64,000 bases of DNA from Atrina japonica (taxonomy: Eukaryota > Mollusca > Bivalvia > Pterioida > Pinnidae), in contig BROG01000042.1 in assembly GCA_030159075.1 (NCBI GenBank), positions 62,501-126,500 on the forward strand. Reading direction: 5' to 3'. Below are positions 8,721 to 19,593 of this stretch, one piece after another; position 1 is the first letter of the stretch, and each line of letters opens with the position of its first letter. The position numbers and the translations under genes are program-made. The notes beneath the pieces were generated by a model. The model saw nothing but the letters and a program-made list of their open reading frames with translations, ran no database searches and was not told the origin of the DNA.

Positions 8721-10495
8721 GACAAAGAGAAGAAAAGAAAATAATGATAGAGCAAAAAATAGCAGTCTTTTGACTTTCGTGATCGTCTTGCTATGGTTTG
8801 ATCTGTTTAGGAGTGAATGTTTTTTAGCTCCATAAGTGTTAGTTTGGAACATATAGACAATTTTTCGTAACGCGAAATATTAAAATCTTCAACATTTAAC
8901 TAAAAACTGTTTTTTTCTAATCAATAGTTTGACCTTGAGCACTGAGCGATTCATGATGAACGTGGACCATTTTGTATTATACTTTCCAAAAAATATCTGT
9001 ATTAACAGACCACACACCAAATTCACGACAAATTCAAATTTTCATATGCTGAAATATCTACAGTGTTTGTGTAATGGTTGAAATCAGAATCACTAGGCAA
9101 TGGGAACTGATATTTCCTTTAAAATCCTTCTGATTTGATAGTAAATGTGAAATTGAAAGAATGATTTAGATAATTTGGTAAAGACATAATATTTAGGAAG
9201 TTCCATCTTCGAGATGAAATGACGAAAATATTCTCAAAACGACGCGTGAAACTTTTTAGGTCGTATTAACGTAAATGTCGAAAGACGACAAATCCAAATC
9301 CCCCCGGTATTCGTAAACATTCATCTTTTATTTTAAAAATTAAAATAGTTATTAACATGTTTCATCTCGTTAACACGAATGATGAATGGTGTGTGGGCGT
9401 CAAGTCCCTTCGTTTCTGGAACGGTCTGCACAAATACGTTGAAATAAAAATTTACAGGCGTGGCGAAAAAACGAAAAACATTGCAATGAGATTAAGAATT
9501 GATGGTAATCTATCGCAAGATTCTTGGTATCGGTCAGAATGTGCTTCTTGTTGGGTCCATCTACACGAGCAATAGCATCAACCAATAAAGACGTGAAGTT
9601 CTAACGATGTAGCCCTTTCTCTATCAAGTCCAACGGTAAAAATATGGCAATCACTCGATAATCATGGGGCGGAACTCTTAGAAAACATCAAAGACGAAGT
9701 CAACGAATTGACTGTCGACAATCGTGAATGACGTAGAACACAAGATACCCGTGAAAATCTGGAGATATTTTAAATTTTGGTGTAAAAATAAAGGATTTCA
9801 TGTTTTATTTTATTCGTCGAGAGATAGAAACACGTAAAAGTATTAAAAAAAAGTATAAAATAGATGCCGAAGGTGTTGATGGAACTTTAATTATTCTTTT
9901 CAAATTATGGCATTAATCGTAGGTTCCGTGGGTTTAACCATGAAAGGAAATAAGCATAGTAAACTCAAGTCGTTGCATTATGGGAAAATATCCATAGTAT
10001 CACACGAATTAACTAAATACCCGCGAGATGAAAGAAAAAATATATTCTAAAGAAAATTTAAAAAAAGAATTTACGCAAACAACTACAAGACCTCGTGATT
10101 TTTTTAAACAATAAAGCCTTTATCCTCCACTTTTTTTCTTTAATATAAACCAAGCTTTCTTATTATACCAATTAATACGAGGATCCCAATTAAATCCTCT
10201 TGAAGATTATTAAAAAATAATCTTTTTTTCCAATTAAATAAACATTAAGCGAATCCAGTAAATACTCCAATGAATAAATATGATAATCCCCATGATAATC
10301 ATTCGACTTTATTTTAAGAATCGAAATATTCTACCTCATCATCATCATCATAGCCAGTATTCAAGTTATGATAATAAAATTCATAATGATCGGTTAAATA
10401 CGTATAATAAATTTGTTCATATTCTTTCAATTTGCAGATGACACATTTCTTTCTATAGAAAAAGTTTTTTAAATACCTTTGTAAAGTAATAAAAA
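8721..10495. other. Inner part of the Polinton remnant, no clear gene
   Basis: A 72-codon plus-strand ORF (9,357-9,575, starting MFHLVNTNDEWCVGVKSLRF) begins after an A/T-rich run, as the small genes of this element do, but its product is not recognised and the minus strand is open over the same bases. The rest has short frames broken by stops, for example near 9,670-9,730. The missing ATPase and protease genes may have decayed beyond recognition here. Confidence 0.4.
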
Positions 10496-10636
10496 ATGAA
10501 ACGTTTCACCGAAATAATTATTTTCGCATTATTGGGATTCATAAATTTTTTGCTCAATTCGCAATTTTATATATATTTTACGATTAGAACGTTAATAACA
10601 GAACGGAAAGAGTTATACTTTTGCGTTCTTTTATAA
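10496..10636 (+). CDS. Small hydrophobic protein of the Polinton remnant
   Basis: A complete 46-codon ORF from ATG to TAA preceded by AATAAAAA. The N-terminal half (RFTEIIIFALLGFINFLL) is a good single transmembrane helix with a positive N-terminus. It is followed 26 bp later by the next ORF in the same direction. Small membrane proteins are common in Polinton accessory genes; the function of this one is unknown. Confidence 0.4.
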   Translation: MKRFTEIIIFALLGFINFLLNSQFYIYFTIRTLITERKELYFCVLL

Positions 10637-10662
10637 AAACATGAACAAAAGACGAAATATTA

Positions 10663-10845
10663 ATGAAAGATATGCTCGTTACTGACATATCGGCTAAAGA
10701 TAGATTATCTGCTATAATAGGAGCGGGAAGATCTGTCCAATTTTTAGGAAAAGAAATCTCCCCTTCCGATTTTGAAAAGATGAAAGAGAAAGAAGTAGAA
10801 AATTTAAAGATAGAGGAATTTAAACGAGGATCCTTTCATAGATAA
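10663..10845 (+). CDS. Small charged protein of the Polinton remnant
   Basis: 60 codons, intact. The sequence starts MKDMLVTDISAKDRLSAIIG and has a lysine- and glutamate-rich second half (DFEKMKEKEVENLKIEEFK), probably helical. It is 13 bp upstream of the next ORF on the same strand, like a compact viral gene cluster. No homologue recognised. Confidence 0.45.
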   Translation: MKDMLVTDISAKDRLSAIIGAGRSVQFLGKEISPSDFEKMKEKEVENLKIEEFKRGSFHR

Positions 10846-10858
10846 TGCCATAGGTGAA

Positions 10859-11212
10859 ATGTGCTGGAACAAAATGAATTCAGTGGAATTAATAATGGAG
10901 AAACAAAAGAACCCGAAACGACAGGAAGCGGGGAAGAAGGGTGCTCAACGACGGTGGAATAGCCAGAATAGCAATGAGAATAGCAATGCTAATAGCCAGA
11001 ATCGCAATGAGAATAGCCAGAATAGCAATGAGAATAGCAATGCTAATAGCCAGAATAGCCAGAATAGCAAGAATAGTTGGAAATGGATAGCAGGTGGATT
11101 CACAATTCTTGGATTGTTGATATATATGAAAAAAACAGAAACAAAAGTTATTTTACCACCAAAACCCAAAGTTATTTCACCGCCAAAACTCAATCCCCAC
11201 GAAATGTTATAA
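10859..11212 (+). CDS. Basic, Asn/Ser-repeat membrane protein of the Polinton remnant
   Basis: 117 codons, intact; a second in-frame Met six codons in may be the true start. The N-terminus is basic (EKQKNPKRQEAGKKGAQRRW). The middle is a low-complexity tract made from 9- and 18-bp repeats (AATAGCCAGAATAGCAATGA) that encode NSQNSNEN. Next comes a transmembrane helix WIAGGFTILGLLIYM near residues 75-90 and a Pro/Lys-rich tail. This architecture (basic patch, spacer, one C-terminal helix) recurs among Polinton/adintovirus accessory proteins, but a role is not established. The minus-strand ORF over it is a shadow of the repeats. Confidence 0.5.
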   Translation: MCWNKMNSVELIMEKQKNPKRQEAGKKGAQRRWNSQNSNENSNANSQNRNENSQNSNENSNANSQNSQNSKNSWKWIAGGFTILGLLIYMKKTETKVILPPKPKVISPPKLNPHEML

Positions 11213-11238
11213 ATAATTTTATTTCTTATTAAAAAAAG

Positions 11239-11440
11239 ATGAGTGAAAAAGAGAATAGTCAAATGGAATTTGACCCAAAAGATTTTGGAATGATTCTGGC
11301 AATCATTAGTTAACGCTTTTAGCATTTTCAGATTCACAATTTTTATTTTCAGATCACGAAGAACAAAAAAGACATGACGAGGCAATGGAAAAATTAACTA
11401 AAGCCAGAGACTCATGGTCCCGAGAACGCATATTAAAAAG
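11239..11440 (+). pseudogene. Broken small Polinton ORF
   Basis: ATG at 11,239 after TTAAAAAAAG. The first frame (MSEKENSQMEFDPKDFGMIL) stops at 11,311 after 24 codons. Coding signal resumes in another frame with SDHEEQKRHDEAMEKLTKAR, so a frameshift has split a gene of about 65 codons. It overlaps the start of the next ORF. Confidence 0.4.
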
Positions 11441-11442
11441 CC

Positions 11443-11634
11443 ATGTCTTTATACTCACAAATTATGGGAGAAGAAAAAATATCTAGAGAACCTAAATTAA
11501 GAGAGCGATTTTTAATCAAGTTAAAAAATACGTCGCATAAAATAAAATGGAAGAAATTTATAATAAACATTATTGGAAAAGGAAAAACTGCAATCGGTAA
11601 AATTCTGAAAAAACAAGACGTGTGGCAAATTTAG
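11443..11634 (+). CDS. Small lysine-rich protein upstream of the integrase remnant
   Basis: 63 codons, intact. Strongly basic (KLRERFLIKLKNTSHKIKWK, then IGKGKTAIGKILKKQ). It lies directly before the integrase remnant on the same strand. It may be a separate small gene or the displaced N-terminal part of the integrase gene; I cannot decide. Confidence 0.4.
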   Translation: MSLYSQIMGEEKISREPKLRERFLIKLKNTSHKIKWKKFIINIIGKGKTAIGKILKKQDVWQI

Positions 11635-11689
11635 TTTTACCTGCCCCCAAGAAAATCGTGAGAACCTAAATTCGAACGCGTGGAAAAAA

Positions 11690-12350
11690 AAAAATGACAT
11701 TCATCAAAGCAGATCTATTGTTTTTATAACCGCACGATAAGGTGGGTGGGAAAACGTAATAAATACGCATTGACGTTAGTCGACGTTGGTACTAGATACA
11801 AAGAAGCAGAACCTTTGAGAACTAAAAATAGTGAAGAAGTAGCCGACGCTTTCGAAAAAATTTATAAAAGACATTTATCGTTTCCGAAATATTATTACAA
11901 ATAGATTAGCTCATGATTAAACACGACGTTAGAGTAAGAAGGGGAAGAGTCGATGTTCATCGCGATCAAGCCATAGTCGAGCGATTTAATAGAACGTTGG
12001 GTGAAAAGTTGTTTAGCTATCAATACGATCAAGAGATGAAAACCAAAGACAGAAACAGAGAATGGGTGAAACGGTTGTCGGAAGTCGTAGAAACGATCAA
12101 CGAAGAAACAAAATCTCCCGAAATGATAAAACCTGTGCATAAATTTCAACCGTCCATTTCCCCTTTTTCTAAAGTAAGATATCTATATCAACCCGGTGAA
12201 TTAGAAGGTGGTAGAAAAAGAGCACAGATCCTATATGGAGTGTCGACAAACACGAAATAGATAGACAATTTAGAATGCAAGGTATAGATGTTTATTATCT
12301 AAAAAGAACCCCGCACCGCAAAGAAATTTCGTTAACGATGGCGTTTTCTT
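11690..12350 (+). pseudogene. Polinton integrase (rve family), inactivated
   Basis: The catalytic core is recognisable. The block LTLVDVGTRYKEAEPLRT (first catalytic Asp near 11,782) is followed by EEVADAFEKIYKRHLSFPK, then RVRRGRVDVHRDQAIVERFN with the catalytic Glu near 11,980, and the C-terminal DPIWSVDKHEIDRQFRMQGI. Only about 66 codons separate the first Asp from the Glu, and two stops and a frame change lie at about 11,900. The stretch that should hold the second catalytic Asp is deleted, so strand transfer is impossible. The last 115 codons of the Glu-containing part are still one open frame (11,913-12,260). The gene ends where the convergent polymerase remnant begins. Confidence 0.85.
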
Positions 12351-13850
12351 TGACTATTGTAATACGTTTTTTTCTTTCTTTTTACGATGGACTGAATATT
12401 AAGGTTATCTATTTTATCGTTCAATAATATTTTGTAAAAATCTTCCGGTTCTATCACGTATTCGTTCATTTTCATATTAACTCTCTGACCAAATTTACCC
12501 CAAAGAGAATTAAGACATAACTAGATATAGCTCTCATACCGGCATTAAAATGTCAGTAAATTTTATCTATCTTATACCCTTTAATCTAAAGCCTTAAATA
12601 ATTTCCGGAGTACACCATGTACCCATAAAAGATCGTTCCTCATCATTATGTTTGCATTCCTTAATTTTTAGTTCCGCACATTTTTGCACAGAGGAATTAT
12701 AAAAGTTTTTTATTTCCGCATTTTAATTTTTACGGGTAAAACAGGGTGGTGTAAATTTCTAGGAGGAAATACTTTACATTTGACGAATAATTTTTTATAT
12801 CTATTAAATTAAAACCGGCACGCTTTATTTTCTTGTTTTTCGCGGATAAGCGTTTCCATATCTATTTGATTCTTATTATTTTATGGTTGTCTCGCGAGTA
12901 ACACTTTTCACACCCGTGCCAAAAACACCTGACATGTAATTGCTTCTATAAATAGCCATACATAACCGAGGCTATAGTTATATACTGCAACGGATCTAAA
13001 TCATTTTTTACGTCTATAGTACCATTTTAAAAATTCTTTTCTCTTTTTAAACGCTCATATAATCGTAACCATAGTGTTTTTTTTACTCGGTCTAACATTT
13101 TGATTGAAATGTGGAAAATAACCCTTCTTTAATGCTTTTGCATTATGAGCTATGAATGTACATTTTTCTTTATCTAAGATAAACTTACAAAAATCGTCTA
13201 TGTTAGAAAATTCGTATTGATGCCCTTTAAAGTCTTGACACACGATTAAATTCGGTATGTGTACACCGGTGTCTTGCATGGCTTCTATGTCGATCGCAGT
13301 TTAAGCATTTATGAACAGTGGAACAAACTGTATCTGGTTTTTCCTTCTTCATTCCCCTAACACGTTTATGTTCGTCAAAACATTTTTCACCTAAAAACTT
13401 CCTATTACAATCATTACACACTATTTCTGCCCCCTGTTGAAAACAAGTACTGCTAAAACACGATAAACACTTTTCGGAACATCTGTGACAATCTCGTTTA
13501 TCGTACGGTACCGTCCACTATGTTTTATCTGTACACCCAGGTGATGATTGGCAAAATCTTCTAAGGTAGAACCGTGCTCATTAATTTGAAACCCCTGCTT
13601 CGTCGTGAAGCTTTAATCTGGGAATTCGTCCATTTATCTTTATGCCTGTTGGCTACCGCCGTCACGATGGCTCTTGCCAGGCACATGGTATCATCGTTTT
13701 TAATCGTAATGATACTTCTTTTCGACGACGAGGCCTTATTTGTTACCGGTTTTTTGGGTCTCCCCTCACCCCCTTGGCATTTTTTCTATAAATTTGAGCA
13801 ATTCTTTGAATAAATCTTCTGATAAATCAGTCACCCGTGTTAACGAGATT
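12330..13850 (-). pseudogene. Protein-primed family B DNA polymerase of a Polinton, broken
   Basis: Blocks occur in the right order on the minus strand but in different frames. They are an N-terminal KNDDTMCLARAIVTA near 13,680, a Cys/His-rich part (CNDCNRKFLGEKCFDEHK and HKCLNC) near 13,330-13,500, an exonuclease-like part IPNLIVCQDFKGHQYEFSNI ... TFIAHNAK at 13,080-13,270, KVFPPRNLHHPVLP near 12,750, and the palm motif NSLWGKFGQR at about 12,482-12,511. The usual gene is around 3 kb or more; here it spans 1.5 kb, so large pieces are gone, including everything after the palm motif. The 3' end collides with the integrase remnant at about 12,330. Confidence 0.85.
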
Positions 13851-14065
13851 TAAAAATAAAGCTTTCCATACTCTTAATATTCAGATCAAAAAATATTGGA
13901 CCATCTCCTTGGTTCAATTTGTGTATCTTTTCCATATTGATTTTGAAAGTCTAATAAAATAAATCCCTTCGTGGTTGCATTTAACCTAGTAATGTATAAA
14001 CTTTTATGCATTTAACCTTACAAAATAGATCCCCCCTCGTGGTCGCATTTAACAAAACAAAATTT

Positions 14066-14101
14066 GTCTAATTGACAGAAACGATCGTCTAGAGCATTAT
14101 A
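14066..14101 (+). repeat. 36-bp block shared with 21,855-21,890
   Basis: GTCTAATTGACAGAAACGAT followed by CGTCTAGAGCATTATA occurs here and, with one mismatch, at 21,855-21,890 inside the 6.6-kb inverted-repeat element. Here it sits between the Polinton remnant and the LINE. Confidence 0.8.
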
Positions 14102-14149
14102 AACCTTTTACTTTTTAAAGTGTTAACATTTTTAAATTTCAATAACTCA

Positions 14150-15100
14150 ATAATACAATGGGTAAAGACTTTTACAAATGGGTTTCATAAAGGTATAAAC
14201 ATTAAAGATACTGAATATATTTTAAGTCAATTTGCAGATGACACAACAATATTTTAGATGGATCAAAACAATCGTAAAAAACACTTTAAAGATGTCACAA
14301 AACAAAATTTGAATTATTGGGCATTGACTTTGATGTTAATATAGAGAACATACCAAATATAAACTTTTCAAAAAGATTTAAAGAAATTGAACAAACAATC
14401 AGACAATGGAAACAGCGACTCATAACTCCTATTGGAAAACTAACCATTATAAAATCTCTCCTAATACTTAAACTAGTACATTTATTTCAATCATTGTCAA
14501 ATCCAACAGATCAATTTTATACAACTTTAATTACACTATTTTATTTGGGATGGATCAACAGATATAATTAAAAGAGAAATATCAATTAAACAATATTCTG
14601 AAGGAAGTTTAAAAATGAGATATGTTTACATGTTTTCATCAGCTATCAAATTTACATGGGTTTGGAGAATACTGACTGACAAACAATGGAAAAATATAAT
14701 ACTAAGTGAAATAAATACAACCATAAAACAAATTATCTTACATGGAAACAATTTTTACATAACATGATTAAAAAAACAAAAAATAAAATTGAACATTGGT
14801 TCGATGCATCCTTAAACTGTAACATCATGTTCACAGAACTAAATATAATATTTGACACAATACTCTGAAAAAAATAATCTTAGACTTTAATATAATAATC
14901 TTTTAATTTTAACAATAAAATATATATATAAAACACAAAATACAAAAAGAAAACACTATCTGTAAATCAAGCTAAAGCTGCAATTAGAAATTTGATAAAA
15001 TTAGGAATAATTCAAAATAGATCTCCCAAGAATATAGAATTTTTTGAAAAATTAATACAGGAAAATTGGTATATTATTTATAATTATTATGTATGTATGC
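14150..15100 (+). mobile_element. Non-LTR retrotransposon (LINE) remnant, reverse transcriptase part
   Basis: GINIKDTEYILSQFADDTTI at about 14,190-14,250 contains the reverse transcriptase catalytic box as FADD. After a frameshift follow LGIDFDVNIENIPNINF, then QTIRQWKQRLITPIGKLTII and KSLLILKLVHLFQS, the usual thumb region. After another shift come GGSLKM-like EGSLKMRYVYMFSSAIKF near 14,600 and a short open piece at 14,992-15,207. Everything upstream of the RT palm is missing and several stops occur, so it is 5'-truncated and dead. The block pattern resembles L1/Tx1-like LINEs, but I cannot fix the clade. Confidence 0.75.
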
Positions 15101-15289
15101 ATGTGTTTATATTCATCTGTATGAACCCCTCAACCCTGCCTCCCCTTTTGTTGGCTGAGGACAATGTAATATTTACAATACATTTAAATATTGTTCTTTA
15201 CCAGTGACCTGATTAGTGTTAGTTTTGGATGTACTCCATGTGCTTTTGTATAGATCTATAATGTGTGTTTGATGTTATTGAATTTTGCG

Positions 15290-15290
<1 letters not shown>

Positions 15291-15324
<34 letters not shown>

Positions 15325-15326
15325 TA
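15291..15326. repeat. (CT)n microsatellite
   Basis: About 36 bp of CT repeats with one TTT interruption, within what may be the 3' part of the LINE. Confidence 0.9.
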
Positions 15327-15789
15327 TTTGGTCACTCAGACATATGAAATCCTCGTACTCTCTAGCCAGGTGGAGGTGTAGGGGTTGATGTCAAAACCCT
15401 GGCCATATACCATAATAAAATTTATTTAAAAAAAATTTCAATAAAATTTTAAAATGTCCAATGATACATTTCCAAAATCGGACTTTATTTTGTTGTAATA
15501 TAATCAAACGATAGTATGAGAATTATTATGAATAAAATTATTTCCGATTCAATCAATTTACACAAAAATATATTTAATTAAGCATTTCAATGTTTTCAGA
15601 CTCCAACTGTGTTGTATATTCAGGAATCACATTTCTGAATTTACAATTTTTTATCGAAAGTCATACAAGTTATCGTCCAGAAACATAAAATTTGACAACT
15701 TTTTCACCATAACAAAACATATCAATAGACAGAATGCTAAATGTACGTAAAATTCATTCATACTTAATACTGATACTTGATATCAAAAT

Positions 15790-15990
15790 ACAGTACAATA
15801 CTTTAGTGACCACCTGTGTATAAAGACCACCTGGTCACAAAAAAAAACGCTTTTGTTTTCCCCTATACTGGCTATAGTACAATTTATGTACAAATTAACC
15901 TCTATATAAAGACCACCTCCCTATAAATACTGGTTTTGTTGTGTCTTGATGGGGTCTTTATATATCAGCTCCACTATACATTAACCATAA
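15790..15990. repeat. Dispersed repeat fragment of the 'gaccacct/ataaagacc' type
   Basis: Alternating GACCACCTGTGTATAAAGAC, ACCTCTATATAAAGACCACC and GGGGTCTTTATATATCAGCT resemble the segments at 32,900-33,060, 38,570-38,720, 39,830-39,960 and 45,450-45,600 (GTGAAACCTGTATATAGGGG ... TATAAACAGG). It is a common interspersed repeat of this genome, not a gene. Confidence 0.5.
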
Positions 15991-16158
15991 TCAATATATC
16001 TGATGTACAAAAACAAAATCAAAGATTAATACAACCGCGGGGCATTGATGACATAAGTAATTCGTGTCGTGTTAGCAAACATATCAACCAATCATAGCAG
16101 TTTAGTAGTAAAACATCTGCTGTACAAACAGTTAGATTTATGTTCAACTATAATACTG

Positions 16159-16177
16159 TGAATCACAGAGAGCTCCG

Positions 16178-16237
<60 letters not shown>

Positions 16238-16290
16238 CGGAGCTATATATATATATTATATATATATATAGCGGAGCTCTCTGTGATTCA
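16159..16290. repeat. Perfect 21-bp inverted repeat around a TA microsatellite
   Basis: The arm at 16,159-16,179 (GAATCACAGAGAGCTCCGCT core) is exactly complementary to 16,270-16,290. Between them lie about 90 bp of TA repeats, itself self-complementary, with a third partial copy GCGGAGCT at 16,237-16,244. The unit can form a very stable hairpin or cruciform. It may be the two ends of a tiny non-autonomous transposon filled with TA repeats. Confidence 0.9.
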
Positions 16291-16429
16291 TATTATATAT
16301 ATATATATATATGACCAAGGTATTTCCCACCTACTGTCCATAAAACTTAGATAAAGTAAAACTTAAGACGTACCAATCAATAATCAAAACTCAAGTCGAC
16401 GAACACGACGAATTAAATGTGGAGGTAAA

Positions 16430-16800
16430 TGTAAAACGGACAGAGAGTTCTAATATCTAATAACGAGCTGACAGGGGAAAACAGAGCCAAGGACAGTTTC
16501 TACCACAAAAAATTATCAAACAGCGCTGATCAAACTTGATCAAGGAATTGTCCCTATAGTCCTTCCATAAGGTGAAATCGGTTGAGAAATGTTGAGTTGG
16601 GAGCACTAACATGAAGATGATAGAGAAAAACCACGTAAAGGGCAGTTACTCCCACAAAAATTCTCCATTGGCACTCGTTTTCCAACTTGATCAAGGTATT
16701 GTCCATATCATATCTTCCATATCAACTTGTTGGAAATCCGAGTTATGTAGAATTGAGAGCGCTAACAACTGTTGATGGGCAGATGGAAGAACTGACAGGT
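16430..16800. repeat. Dispersed repeat, two related segments
   Basis: Two segments share GACAGTTTCTACCACAAAAA / GGCAGTTACTCCCACAAAAA, then AACTTGATCAAGGAATTGTC / AACTTGATCAAGGTATTGTC, then TTCCATA and a GAGTTGGGAGCACTAACA / GAATTGAGAGCGCTAACAAC end. Each is about 170 bp. Non-coding, repeated-element texture. Confidence 0.5.
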
Positions 16801-17500
16801 GGACGCAGTGAAACTATAAAGCCCTAAATATGAGTCAGAACTAATAGAAAACTATAGAGCTCCGTATCATGTGGCTCTAAATATGGGTCAGAATAGAAAA
16901 CACCATGTGGATGTGGGTCAGAACTAATACTTTATATACACATTGCTTCAAAGCAATACAAGAAAAAGAATCTTAAAACATTGAATCAGAAAATAGAAAA
17001 TATTGTTGATCCTTGATCTACTAACCAAAAGAATTGCCAGAATAAGAAGGCCCGGATGCTTAAATAAAACTATACAATTTGAAACAGCAATTGATAATCT
17101 CAAAAAGGACAATCAAAAGAACCAAAAATGAACACTAATAAGTCGGAGTAAAGGATAATACACTTTAAATAAGAAAATAACACTTTAAAACAAAAAGAAT
17201 TGAAAAAATGAAACAAAATTAGACAAAGCCTCCTTGAATGATGAGATGGGTCACAAACTAATAGAAGAATTCAATGAAAAAATCAGCGATCTTGCGAAAA
17301 ATTAACAACATGTAAGGTATCACTACTGTAAAGCTACACAGAGCCCGTTATCTCCAATAAATTTTCAATTGACAATTACTAAACAAACCATGAAAAATCC
17401 ATTAAAATAGAAGCAAAAATACACATGCATAAATATATAACAGTCAGCTAATGATAGAACCATATTTTCAAAATGTTGATGCTATAAAATTACTGAGTGA
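16801..17500. other. AT-rich stretch without a supported feature
   Basis: Many short A runs and stops in all frames. ATATGAGTCAGAACTAATAG and ATATGGGTCAGAATAGAAAA near 16,830-16,930 form a weak local duplication. No gene seen. Confidence 0.5.
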
Positions 17501-18540
17501 AATAATTCCTATATATGGCCCCTTTTGGAGCCCCTATGGGTACCAGCCCCTTCTCACTTGCAAACATTATATGCCTTCCTATGGGAATAGTTTCTACAAA
17601 TTTTGATTAAATTTAAATCATTGATTCTTCAAAAAATAAACCAGAGGCTCTATAGAGCCTGAATCACTCACCTGCACTTTTAGCAAAAATTCTACTTAAA
17701 ATGGAAATTTCTTTCTAAGCAACATTGCTTCCTACATTTTATCTCCATCTATCATACTTCTAAATAAAATGGCCAAAAACATGAAAAATCCACTTAAAAG
17801 TGGAAGAAAATCTCATAAGTGTTGACCTGACAATTTTGTGTTTTTGTAGACCTTTGCATGCTTTACAATTTCGTTTCTTTCAGTTTCTCCTTATCCATTG
17901 CATTTTTAATATAATGGCCAAAAATATGAAAAATCCACTTAAAAGGGGAAATAATTCCCAAAAGCGTCGACCTGACAACTTCCACCCTGTTGACATTTCT
18001 ATAGATCTTTGCATACCCAAAATGCTTCTCCTTTCAATTTCGCTATATCTGTTATACTTTCCAAGATAAAAAAGAAAAAAAAAAGAAATGAAAAGTTCGC
18101 TTAAAAGGGGAAATAACTCACATAAGGGTCGACCTGACAATTTCAGCATTTTCACTTACTGGTAGACCTTTGTGTAGCGAATATTTCTCTGCTTCTTTAA
18201 CTTTCTCTCTTTCCATTAAACTTTTCAGGATAATAACCAAGAATAGTTGAAAATATGAAAAATCCACGGGAAAATAACTCCCATAAGCTTGGACATTTGG
18301 CAGATCTTTGCAAGCCGATCATTTTCAGATATTGGTTTTATTCTAGCTTTAATAATACTCGCAATAAACATGATAAATGCATTAAGTTAAAAGTATCTGC
18401 AGACGGATTTGTTCTATTTATAGCCATCTTTGTTCCTAGGTACTTATTATTGGTGAACTTAATATGGTTTCACTTGGGGATACTTCCTCTCGAGGTTGGT
18501 TCAAATTGGTCTTTACAAGAAGTTGAATATATCTAAAATT
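17500..18540. repeat. Dispersed element with about 150-bp internal tandem units
   Basis: CATGAAAAATCCACTTAAAA, then a GGAAATAACTCCCATAAG-like part, a GACCTGACAATTT-like part and a TTTTGTAGATCTTTGCATG-like part recur at about 17,775, 17,925, 18,090 and 18,250. The same unit builds the array at 48,165-49,070 and part of the element at 56,898-57,617. A start-like GAATCACTCACCTGCACTTT is at about 17,660. The two opposing ORFs at 17,800-18,155 are by-products. Confidence 0.7.
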
Positions 18541-19585
18541 TGACAAAATAACTAATATTTTGTTTTTCTCTACGTGACTGTGACCTTGGCCTTTGACCTT
18601 GCATTTTTTATCAAAATGATCCTTAGATAGTTCATACAAACTTATATATCTTTGAATACGAAAAGTTAATCAAGTTTTAGCTATTAAGTCATTTGTATAA
18701 AACTATCCTTTATCATTCGTGTCCCCCATGTGGCTCGTTTAATGACAGGTTTTCATTTCTTTCGCAAACTTTGTATTTTTCTTCAGAAATTTTATGCAGA
18801 CAGCATCAAACTTAATTTATGTCTAAGATTTCCCTAAACCGATTTATATTGGGCAGATTTAATGTAGGTGAAAATAATTGTTTTATCGCGAAGCAAAACA
18901 CATAACATGTAACCCACTAAAAATCAATAAACAGCTCGTGATCGTATAGATTTTATTGAACAGCAAGTGTGACATTAATAACACATACAGGCGACAATAG
19001 CTTGTGTCAAAATGGCGGTTTCTCTCTCTGAGGCTCTAAAACCCTGATGCTTATATACGACTGTAAATTCCGAACAACGTATAACACCAGAATTCTAAAA
19101 GCTTCTCCCGCTTTGTAACCGAAAAAGAACCAGAGAAATATGGGTGCCGTACTAATCAAAATCAGTCGAAGTTTCACCTTTTGTAAGCTTTTGACACCAT
19201 CTTAAATAGTGTAGTTTTAGTACGTTATATCATTGAACATTACAATCGAAAATGACGAAATTTGTTTACCAAGGATGACTATGACAGATAATGACCTATT
19301 TAACCTTGTTGCAGAAACAATATCCAAAAATCAATTTCTATATTCATATTTAAACCCTTATTATCAAATTTGATTAAAATGTGTTGGTAACTTTCGAAAC
19401 AAAGTCAAAATTTATGTGTACGAAATCGCCCCATGGTAATTCTTATCCTTCTAATAGACACTCAATGTTTTAATTTTACGAGAATTTATCACTAATTATT
19501 ATGTTTATTGTTGTTTTATGTTCCACTCAAGAATACTAATTATTATAATTATAATGACCGTTTATGTCTTAGATGGTTTTAAAGC
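18541..19585. other. No gene seen; minor dispersed repeat pieces
   Basis: Contains a short TGACCTTGGCCTTTGACCTTG tract near 18,582, seen also near 23,320-23,480. GTTTATTGTTGTTTTATGTT near 19,502 matches the repeat at 33,990 and 40,858. The rest is AT-rich with no framed ORF. Confidence 0.5.
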
Positions 19586-19593
19586 AGTCATAT
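19586..19593 (+). repeat. Target-site duplication AGTCATAT, left copy
   Basis: Identical to 20,528-20,535 and placed exactly at the outer end of the inverted repeats of the element 19,594-20,527. Confidence 0.8.

Larger units (their letters stand above)
7200..13850. mobile_element. Decayed Maverick/Polinton (adintovirus-like) element
   Basis: Within 6.6 kb the window shows the typical gene set of a Polinton: a capsid-like gene (minus), several small plus-strand ORFs including basic and membrane proteins, a retroviral-type integrase (plus) and a protein-primed family B DNA polymerase (minus) that converges on the integrase. Base composition and codon use differ from the flanks, and short intergenic gaps with ATGs after A/T runs replace introns. 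Nearly all large genes carry frameshifts, stops and deletions. I did not identify the packaging ATPase or the adenovirus-type protease, and no terminal inverted repeats could be fixed, so both borders are approximate. Confidence 0.8.

Noticed and set aside
10945..11385. 146-codon minus ORF with LLFWLF repeats
   Set aside because: Shadow of the NSQN repeat of the plus-strand ORF 10,859-11,212 and of the A-rich flank.
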